Below are positions 57,888 through 64,000 of a stretch of DNA of 64,000 bases, piece by piece. The position numbers and the translations under genes are program-made. The notes under the pieces are model-generated. The model ran no database searches. It was given only the letters and a program-made list of their open reading frames with translations, and was not told where the DNA came from. Position 1 is the stretch's first letter, and the number at the start of each line of letters is the position of its first letter. Source of the DNA: Thermoplasmata archaeon (GTDB taxonomy: Archaea; Thermoplasmatota; Thermoplasmata; Lutacidiplasmatales; UBA184); the NCBI GenBank assembly GCA_021817605.1, contig JAKAUN010000006.1:62001-126000 (forward strand), given 5' to 3'.

Positions 57888-58475
57888 GTGGTCGATGTCC
57901 TCTTCGTCACCTCGAACCCGGGCAAGGTCCGGGAGGTGCGCAGCGTCCTCGCTCCCTACGGAGTGAGCGTCCGGTGGCTCCGTCGCACCCTAACCGAACC
58001 CCAGGCGACCACCCTCGCAGAGGTGGCGGGCCACAAGCTCGAGGCCGTCCGGCGACCGGCCCGCTACGTCCTCGTCGAGGACTCCGGATTGTTCGTTCCC
58101 TCGCTCAAGGGGTTCCCGGGCGTCTATTCGGCCCACTTTCTCAAGATCTGGGGCTTCCCTCCCCTGCTCGAGCTGCTTCGCCGTCGGGACCGCCGCGCGG
58201 TGTTCCGAACGGTCGCCGGGCTCGCGCGGGGGAAGGAGCGCTGGACCTTCTCCGGGGAGGTGCGGGGAACGATCGCGTGGGCTCCGGCAGGTTCCCATGG
58301 CTTCGGCTACGATCCGATCTTCGTCCCGGAAGGCTTCACGAGGACGATGGCCGAGCTCTCCCCCGAGGTGAAGGATAGCATCTCCCACCGCGCCCGGGCG
58401 ATGCACAAGGTGGGCCGGTTCCTCGCGACGCGCTCGAGAGCTCCGAAAAGGAAGAGGAAGAAAGGGTTCGCCTAA
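57888..58475 (+). CDS. XTP/dITP diphosphatase (RdgB/HAM1 family)
   Basis: Clears non-standard purine triphosphates from the nucleotide pool. The 195-residue product has the N-terminal VTSNPGKVREV, a metal-site VEDSGLFVP, FPGVYSA and the HGFGYDPIFVPEG motif; the C-terminus ends in a Lys/Arg-rich stretch. GTG 57888 gives the family start. It converges on the thermosome gene with a 16-base gap. Confidence 0.94.
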   Translation: MVDVLFVTSNPGKVREVRSVLAPYGVSVRWLRRTLTEPQATTLAEVAGHKLEAVRRPARYVLVEDSGLFVPSLKGFPGVYSAHFLKIWGFPPLLELLRRRDRRAVFRTVAGLARGKERWTFSGEVRGTIAWAPAGSHGFGYDPIFVPEGFTRTMAELSPEVKDSISHRARAMHKVGRFLATRSRAPKRKRKKGFA

Positions 58476-58491
58476 GGCGACGGCGCGGGGC

Positions 58492-60147
58492 CTAGTCTTC
58501 GCCGAAGTCCCCGCCCATGCCGCCCATTCCGCCCATGCCCCCGTCGCCGGGGCCCTTGCTGGGCGGCGGGCTCGACTTCGAGGCGATGACGTCGTCGATC
58601 CGCAGGATCATCACCGCGGCGTCGGTCGCGCTCTCGATCGCCTGGCGGGCCACGCGAATGGGCTCGAGGACGTGGATCTCCAACATGTTGGAGACCTTGC
58701 CCTGCAGGACGTTGACCCCCGCCTCCTTCTGGCCGGACTTGTGGGCCTTCCGCAGCTCGATGAGGATGTCGATGGGGTCGAGCCCGGCGTTCTCGGCGAG
58801 CGTGCGGGGCACGGTCTCGAGGGCGTCGGCGAAGGTCTCGAAGGCGATCTGCTCACGGCCCCCGACCTTGGCGGCCTCGTCGCGCAGGTGCATGGCGAGC
58901 TCCTCGGCGGTCGCGCCGCCGCCGAGGACGAAGCGTCCGTCCTCGACCGCGACGGCGACCACGTTGAGCGCGTCGTCGAGGGAGCGCTCGATCTCGTCGA
59001 TCACGTGCTCGGTGCCGCCCCGGATCAGGATCGAGACGGCGCGGGCCTTCTTCGCTCCCGTGACGAACGTGAGCGCGTCCTCGCCGATCTTCCGCTCCTC
59101 GACGGTCCCGGCGCGGCCGACATCCGACGGGGTGAGCTCGCTCACCTTGGAGATGATGTTCGCCCCGGTCGCCTTGGCGAGCTTCTCCATGTCGGACTTC
59201 TTCACGCGGCGCACCGCGTAGATGCCTTCCTTCGCGAGGAAGTGCTGCGCGAGGTCGTCGATCCCCTTCTGGCAGAGGACCACGTTCGCGCCGGATTTCT
59301 TCACCTGGTCGACCATCCGGCGGAGCATGTTCTCCTCCTCCTGGAGGAAGGCGTTGAGCTGGTCGGGGTCGTTGATCTCGATCTTCGCGTCGATCTCCGT
59401 CTTCTTGATCTCGAGCGCGGCGTCCAAAAGGGCGATCATCGGGTTCTCGACGCGGGTCGGCATCCCGGAGTGGACCTTCTCCTTGTCGATGATGACGCCC
59501 TCGATGAGCTGCGTGTCGGTCATCGCTCCGCCCTGCTTCTTGATGAGCTGGACGTTGTCGAGGTCGACGTTGTAGCTGGTCCCGCGCTTCTCGGCGATCG
59601 CGGTGATGGCGTTGACCGCGATCTCGCCCATGAGCTCGCGGTTGAAGGAGACCGACTTGCTGGACATCGACGTGACCGCGATGCGCTTGAGGGTCTCGTG
59701 GTCGGTCACGGAAACCTCTCGGCTCACCTGGTTGAGGAGCTCGAGGGCCTTCTGGGCCGCCAGGCGGTAGCCCTGCGAGATCACCGTCGGGTGGATGTTC
59801 TGCTCGATGAGCTCCTCGGCGCGCTTCAGCAGCTCGCCGGCGAGGATCACCGCGGTGGTCGTCCCGTCCCCGGCCTCCTGGTCCTGGGTCTTGGCGACCT
59901 CGACCAGCATCTTCGCCGCGGGATGCTCGACGTCCATCTCCTTGAGGATCGTCACGCCGTCGTTGGTCACCACGACGTCGCCCATCGAGTCGACAAGCAT
60001 CTTGTCGAGCCCGCGGGGTCCGAGCGTGGTACGGACCGCGTCGGCGATCGCCTTCGCGGCCTGGATGTTGTTGGAGAGGGCGCCCCGGCCCTTCTCCCGC
60101 TTCGTCCCTTCCTTCAGCACCAAAATCTGGGTCTGTCCGGTCAACAT
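58492..60147 (-). CDS. thsA: Thermosome subunit (group II chaperonin)
   Basis: ATP-driven protein folding ring. The 551-residue product has [31 protein letters not shown] (ATP site), [14 protein letters not shown] and the GGM-type C-terminal repeats followed by an acidic end. Only one subunit gene is in the window. A TATA box at 60202-60209 leaves a leader of about 30 bases. Confidence 0.97.
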   Translation of the reverse strand: MLTGQTQILVLKEGTKREKGRGALSNNIQAAKAIADAVRTTLGPRGLDKMLVDSMGDVVVTNDGVTILKEMDVEHPAAKMLVEVAKTQDQEAGDGTTTAVILAGELLKRAEELIEQNIHPTVISQGYRLAAQKALELLNQVSREVSVTDHETLKRIAVTSMSSKSVSFNRELMGEIAVNAITAIAEKRGTSYNVDLDNVQLIKKQGGAMTDTQLIEGVIIDKEKVHSGMPTRVENPMIALLDAALEIKKTEIDAKIEINDPDQLNAFLQEEENMLRRMVDQVKKSGANVVLCQKGIDDLAQHFLAKEGIYAVRRVKKSDMEKLAKATGANIISKVSELTPSDVGRAGTVEERKIGEDALTFVTGAKKARAVSILIRGGTEHVIDEIERSLDDALNVVAVAVEDGRFVLGGGATAEELAMHLRDEAAKVGGREQIAFETFADALETVPRTLAENAGLDPIDILIELRKAHKSGQKEAGVNVLQGKVSNMLEIHVLEPIRVARQAIESATDAAVMILRIDDVIASKSSPPPSKGPGDGGMGGMGGMGGDFGED

Positions 60148-60201
60148 GGTTTCACCGTCCGAGAATCCCCTCGGGTTTCGGTTTCGGTAGAAAAGCGGTT
60201 C

Positions 60202-60209
60202 TATTTAAA
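60202..60209 (-). promoter_or_regulatory. TATA box for the thermosome gene
   Basis: TTTAAATA on the minus strand, about 58 bases before the ATG at 60147, in the most AT-rich spot of the divergent region. Confidence 0.65.
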
Positions 60210-60403
60210 GACACCCCACGCCCGTCCAAAAATTCCCTCTCGACACCGCCGGTAGGGTCTCCTCCATGCCCGCCGCCCGCGGCGGCCCGCCCGCCACGAT
60301 GAGGGGTCCGCTCGCGCGCTACCGGGGGATACCGTGCACGCCGCGCGCCGCACCGCCTCGGGCCGATGGCCTCAAATCTCGAGTTGGCGAGCGGTCCCTC
60401 GCC

Positions 60404-61555
60404 GTGACGTCGACGGCGCGAAGCGCCAAGGCCTGCCCACCGTTCCGGTCGCTTTCCGACCTTGCCGAGGCCGCCTCGGCCGCGACGCGCGGGGCTCTCC
60501 TAGAGTTCGTCGAGAGCGGCGCGGGGGCCGAGTGGACACGTCGAGCGAACCTCGCCGCTTTCGACGCCTGGTCGCTCGTCCCCCGCGTGCTGCGCAACGT
60601 GCGCGAGGTCGACCTTACGACCCGGCTGCTCGGCACCCCCGTGCACGCTCCGTTCTTCGCTTCGCCTACCGCCTACCAGGGTGCCGTCCACCCGGCAGGG
60701 GAGAGGGCGACCGCCCGGGCCCTCGGGCGGGCCGGGATCCTGGGGGTCTACAGCACCCTTTCGAGCCGGTCGCTCGAAGAGATCGCGTCGGCCGCCCCCG
60801 CTGCCCCGCGGTGGTTCCAGCTCTACCTCCAACCGGACCTTACGGCGTCCGAGGAGCTCCTAAGGCGTGCGGAGAGGGCGGGCTACTCCGCGGCCGTGGT
60901 CACGGTCGACGCTCCGGTGCTCGGACCCCGGGACCTCCAGTCCCGAGGCGGCTTCGCGCTCGACCGACCGGTGCCCGTCGGCAACGGCCCGGGGATCCGG
61001 AGCCCCGCCCGGGAGCTCGTCCCCCGGGAGAAGGGCTACGCCCTCGAAGGGGGCGCGGAGTACTCCTGGGACGATTTCGAGAGGTTGGTGAAGGGCACGG
61101 ACCTCCCCCTCGTGCTCAAAGGGGTCCTGAGCCCGGAGGATGCACGGGAGGCGGTGCGGAGGGGAGCGAAGGGGCTCCTTGTCTCGAACCACGGAGGTCG
61201 GCAGCTCGACCGCGCCCTCCCGTCGTTGGACGCCCTTCCCGACGTGGTCGAGGCCATCGGTTCGCGAGCGGAGGTCTACCTGGACGGCGGCGTGCGGCGG
61301 GCTCCGGACATTCTTATCGCGCGGGCCCTCGGCGCCCGGGCCGCCGGGCTCGGCCGACCGATCCTCTGGGCCCTCGCGGTCGGAGGGGAGCGCGGCGTCG
61401 AGAGGCTCGCGCGTCTCCTCTCGAGCGAGCTCGCCACGTCCCTCCTCCTCCTCGGCCGGAGGTCGATCGCCGAGGTCGACCGCACCGCCGTCCGGGAGAA
61501 CCGGTGGCGGAACCCTCCCCCGCCGCACGCGACCGGTCGGACCGTTGGCGACTGA
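60404..61555 (+). CDS. FMN-dependent alpha-hydroxy-acid oxidase/dehydrogenase
   Basis: Oxidises an L-2-hydroxy acid such as lactate or glycolate. The 383-residue TIM-barrel product has the N-terminal AFDAWSLVPRVLRNV, FFASPTAYQG, FQLYLQPD (Tyr), VVTVDAPVLGPRD (Asp), KGVLSPEDA and the active-site LVSNHGGRQLD (His, Arg), then YLDGGVRRAPD. The GTG at 60404 is chosen from the family start. It overlaps by 11 bases the broken MFS gene. Oxidase or dehydrogenase cannot be told. Confidence 0.9.
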   Translation: MTSTARSAKACPPFRSLSDLAEAASAATRGALLEFVESGAGAEWTRRANLAAFDAWSLVPRVLRNVREVDLTTRLLGTPVHAPFFASPTAYQGAVHPAGERATARALGRAGILGVYSTLSSRSLEEIASAAPAAPRWFQLYLQPDLTASEELLRRAERAGYSAAVVTVDAPVLGPRDLQSRGGFALDRPVPVGNGPGIRSPARELVPREKGYALEGGAEYSWDDFERLVKGTDLPLVLKGVLSPEDAREAVRRGAKGLLVSNHGGRQLDRALPSLDALPDVVEAIGSRAEVYLDGGVRRAPDILIARALGARAAGLGRPILWALAVGGERGVERLARLLSSELATSLLLLGRRSIAEVDRTAVRENRWRNPPPPHATGRTVGD

Positions 61556-62845
61556 ACCCACGCGCACCGGCGCTCCCGAGAACGCCGGCTCGCTGCCGCC
61601 TCCCTCGAGCTACCGGGCCCTCTTCGCGAACGGCGACTATCTCCGCCTGTTCAGCGCGGGCCTCGCCTCGGTCGCCGGCTCGGCGATCGCCGTCGTCTCC
61701 GTCACCTGGATCGTCGCCGAGGCGACCGGCTCGTTCCTCGCCGTAGGGCTCCTCGGCGCCTCCTAGACGCTCGCCTCGATCGTCTTCAGCGTCTTCGCCG
61801 GGGCCCTGGTCGACCGCTACGACCCTCGTCGGCTGATGGTCGTCTCCGACCTCGTCCGCGCGGCGGCGATGGTGCTCTCGGCGGTGGAGCTGCTCCTCTG
61901 CGGGTTCTCCCTTACGGTTCTCCTCGGAGCCTACGCGGTGGTGGGGGCGCTCAGCAGCCTGTTCAGCCCCGCGGAGAACGCGGCCATACCGCGTCTGGTC
62001 CCGAGCGAGCATACCTCGAGCGCGAACGGGCTCGTGAGCTCGACACGCTCGGCGCTTTGCTTCGCCGGCGCGGGGGCTGGCGGCGCGCTCATTGTCGGCG
62101 TGGGACCGGTCGCGGGCATCCTCGTGAACGCCGCGACCTTCCTTCTCTCGGCCGCCCTGCTCGGGGGGTCCGTCCGGTTCCCGTGGCGAGGCCGGTGGGA
62201 CGCGCGGTGCGGCAGACCTATCTACGGGACATCGGCGCCGGGTTCCGCTGGCTGGTCGGGGCCCGAGGCTTCTTCCAGCTCACCCTCTCGGCGACGGTCT
62301 TCAATTTCTGCTCGACGCTCATCGGCGCCTTCCTCGTCTTCTACGCCACGTCCGTGCTCCACGGCTCGGCGGGGACCTTCGCGCTCCTTCTCGCCTTCGA
62401 GGTCGCCGGGACCGGCGTGGGCGCGCTCCTGGTCGCTCCGACGCGGGCGCTGCGCTTCGCGGGGCTCGCCTGGACGGTCCCCTTGGGCGTGCTCTCCGGC
62501 GCCGTCGCCCAGGCGCTCGCTCTCGCTCCGTCGGCCCCTACCGCCTTCGTCGCGCTCTTCGCCCTCGGGACCTTCGGGGGGTTCGCCGGCACGGCCTGGC
62601 TCACCGCCGCTCAGCCGCTCGTCCCGCGGGAGATGCAGGGGCGCTACTTCGGCATCGACAACCTGGGAAGCGTCGCGATCGTCCCGGCCGCGCAGGTCGG
62701 AGGAGCTCTTCGGCTCGGGGCCTTCGGCATCCTTCCGACCAACCTCGCGGTCGCGGCCGTCTGGACGGTCGCCGGGGCCCTCTTCCTTCTCCCGCGCTCG
62801 CTCCGCGGCCTCGGGGCGCGGGCCGTCCCCTTGCGGAGCGGCTAG
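61545..62845 (+). pseudogene. Broken MFS transporter gene
   Basis: The reading frame from TTG 61545 begins with SYRALFANGDYLRLFSAGL, which is the start of an MFS exporter (enterobactin exporter type). It is stopped by TAG at 61764-61766, then continues in the same frame with VFAGALVDRYDPRRLMVVSDL. Near 62185-62205 a frameshift occurs: the frame that continues with RQTYLRDIGAGFRWLVG is the one starting 62057 and ends at 62845. Two lesions in one gene suggest real decay, though assembly errors are not excluded. About 12 membrane segments are visible over the composite. Confidence 0.85.
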
Positions 62846-63666
62846 CCTCCGTAGCGCCGCCGCCGCAGCTGGAAGGTGCGGATCGCCCGAAGGAACTCAA
62901 GATGGGTGAGCCCCGGCCAGAGCACGTCGGAGAAGTAGAGCTCGCTGTAGGCGGACTGCCAGAGCAGAAAGTTCGAGATCCGCTCCTCGCCGCTCGTGCG
63001 GAAGATCAGGTCGGGGTCGGGGAGGTCGCGGGTGTAGAGGTGGCGGGAGACCGCCTCCGAGTCGATCGCCTCGGGGGTAAGCTTGCCCTCGCTCACCTCC
63101 CGCGCGAGGGCCCGGATCGCCTGGACGATCTCGTCCCGACCGCCGTAGCCTAAAGCGACGTTGTAGAGGTAGTCGGAGTAGTCCCGGGTCGCCGCCTCGG
63201 CGATGTCGATCGCCTCGCGCACGTGCGGGGCGAGCAGCTCGCGGTTGCCGATCACCCGGACCCGGATGCGGTGGCGGTGGACGCGCTCGTCGACGGCGAT
63301 CTGACGGAGGCTGCGGTCGAACAGGTCCATGAGCCCCTCGATCTCCTCGGACGGACGACTGAGGTTCTCCGTGGAGAGGGCGTAGACGGTGAGGATGCGG
63401 ATGCCGAGGTCGAGGCACCAGTTGAGCAGCTCTTCGAGCGTGTCGCGTCCTTTCTCGTGGCCGTTCCGCACGTCGAGCCCGCGGGCTTCGGCGAACCGGC
63501 GGTTGCCGTCCATGATGATGGCCAGGTGACGCGGCACCGGCTCGGCCTTCACGAGCTCGAGGAGCCGCTTCTCGGTAAGGTCGCGCAGCGCGTCGGAGAC
63601 GACCTGCGAGAACGGAGGGACGCGCTCCTTGCGCGGGGGATTCGAGCGGGCCACGGAACCGACCAT
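62842..63666 (-). CDS. uppS: Cis-prenyltransferase (undecaprenyl/dolichyl diphosphate synthase)
   Basis: Makes the long-chain polyprenyl carrier for glycan transfer. The 274-residue product has HLAIIMDGNRRFA (Asp active site), HEKGRDTLEELLNWC, LTVYALSTEN, VALGYGGRDEI and the C-terminal LIFRTSGEERISNFLLWQSAYSELYF (Arg, Ser, Glu). It ends at the last 4 bases of the MFS gene. In archaea the product carries N-glycans, which fits the many N-glycosylation sites of the surface protein. Confidence 0.94.
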   Translation of the reverse strand: MVGSVARSNPPRKERVPPFSQVVSDALRDLTEKRLLELVKAEPVPRHLAIIMDGNRRFAEARGLDVRNGHEKGRDTLEELLNWCLDLGIRILTVYALSTENLSRPSEEIEGLMDLFDRSLRQIAVDERVHRHRIRVRVIGNRELLAPHVREAIDIAEAATRDYSDYLYNVALGYGGRDEIVQAIRALAREVSEGKLTPEAIDSEAVSRHLYTRDLPDPDLIFRTSGEERISNFLLWQSAYSELYFSDVLWPGLTHLEFLRAIRTFQLRRRRYGG

Positions 63667-63709
63667 GCAGCCACCGAGGATAAGCCGTCTCGGCCGAGCG
63701 CGGGAGAGG

Positions 63710-63814
63710 CGCCCTGGTCGGGAGTTCCGGCACGGAGGGGGGACCCTCCGTCGCCTTCGAACCCGAGTCCCAGGCTCGACAGACCTAGATCCTAGACCAC
63801 TAGACTACCAGGGC
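63710..63814 (-). tRNA. tRNA-Asp(GTC) with a 32-base insertion in the T-loop
   Basis: Minus strand. Acceptor GCCCTGG (63814-63808) pairs with CCAGGGC at 63717-63711, discriminator G at 63710. The D-arm is GTCT-AGTGGTCT-AGGA, the anticodon loop CTGTCGA with GTC. The T-stem starts TCGGG-TTCGAA, but the matching T-CCCGA follows only after an extra segment (63724-63755). The segment is a hairpin with ACGGAGGG and CCCTCCGT, 8 base pairs. Without it the tRNA is a normal 73-base tRNA-Asp. No CCA is encoded. A GGTTCATAG element about 30 bases upstream may be the promoter. Confidence 0.87.
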
Positions 63815-63982
63815 AGCCTCGGGGGCCTAACCGCCCCGTGCTATGAACCTTGCCTCGCGTACGGGTCCGCGGCGCCGAACCTTGCTCGAGGGCGACGGGG
63901 GTCGGGAGGAGGCCCGGGCGGGCCTGCTGCGCGTGGAGCCCGGGGTTTTTGTACCCCCTCTCCCGCTGGCATCCAACCGTGC

Positions 63983-64000
63983 GGAGGTGCCCACGATGAG
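63983..64000 (+). CDS. Start of a further gene (runs off the window)
   Basis: GGAGGTG at 63983-63989 is a strong ribosome binding site placed 6 bases before ATG at 63996. Only ATG and the next two bases are visible, so the product is unknown. Confidence 0.4.

Noticed and set aside
61764-61766. TAG in the MFS gene as a pyrrolysine codon
   Set aside because: Pyrrolysine use occurs in some related methanogens, but the same gene also has a downstream frameshift, MFS proteins are not known to use it, and TAG is used as an ordinary stop for several genes here.
1-64000. CRISPR array, insertion sequence or integrase
   Set aside because: No regularly spaced repeats, transposase or recombinase motifs were found in any frame.

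Overview
The window is a GC-rich (by eye about two thirds or more G+C), gene-dense stretch of an archaeal chromosome. Markers that are archaeal rather than bacterial include glycerol-1-phosphate dehydrogenase (EgsA), GatD/GatE, a group II chaperonin, a TATA-type promoter set, Hel308, MptE, UPF0179, an HVO_0476-type zinc protein and the ftsZ-secE-spt5-rpl11 cluster. The thermopsin-type protease, the large C-terminally anchored surface protein with Gly-Leu-x-x-Gly-x-x-Trp beta repeats, and a bacterial-type AcnA point to Thermoplasmata (Thermoplasmatota); this placement is inference. Two unrelated acid-type protease families (thermopsin A5 and sedolisin S53) suggest an acidic, protein-degrading life style. 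About 50 protein genes and three tRNA genes are supported. GTG starts are frequent, and many TATA boxes lie 25-40 bases before the start, so leaderless or short-leader transcripts are likely.

Layout. 1-5.9 kb: end of an ABC ATPase gene, aconitase, a glycosyltransferase plus HAD phosphatase pair. 6.1-10.8 kb: a 1570-residue surface protein (thermopsin domain, beta-helix, three beta repeats, C-terminal membrane anchor). 11-16.9 kb: a loose accessory block of short genes (membrane protein, cupin, DUF488, HTH regulator, small orphans, VOC protein, a C-terminal gene fragment) with long empty gaps. 16.9-21.6 kb: tRNA-Arg, gatD-gatE-HAD phosphatase-zinc protein. 21.8-25.6 kb: hsp20 with a clear terminator, then the minus-strand operon ftsZ-secE-spt5-rpl11-orphan. 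25.6-32.8 kb: MptE, a large membrane glycosyltransferase-like protein, an H1-tail-like small protein, YjbQ, a retropepsin-like protein with isocitrate dehydrogenase, and MscS. 32.8-40 kb: an Orc1/Cdc6-like protein with a defective P-loop, Hel308, acyl-CoA dehydrogenase, NFACT/RqcH, zinc protein. 40-48.4 kb: tRNA-Pro, UPF0179, egsA, queE, leuS, then HIT-MEMO1-dcd-GNAT. 48.5-56.2 kb: sedolisin and the smc-scpA-scpB condensin operon. 56.5-64 kb: kinase, nitroreductase, XTP pyrophosphatase, thermosome, an FMN hydroxy-acid oxidase, a broken MFS transporter, UppS, tRNA-Asp and the first codon of a further gene.

The strongest unusual signal is in the tRNA genes. All three tRNAs carry an extra 32-36 base segment outside the anticodon loop: Arg(GCG) and Pro(TGG) at the same place in the D-loop, Asp(GTC) in the T-loop. 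Removing the segments leaves three ordinary 73-base tRNAs. This looks like a set of non-canonical archaeal tRNA introns, which predicts a splicing endonuclease with relaxed specificity. Other points of interest are the multi-domain thermopsin surface protein, the membrane-anchored sedolisin with a cytoplasmic zinc ribbon, Spt5 with a large N-terminal beta domain, the Walker A-defective Orc1/Cdc6 relative, and the fact that 7 of 14 convergent gene pairs overlap at their 3' ends, by up to 199 bases.
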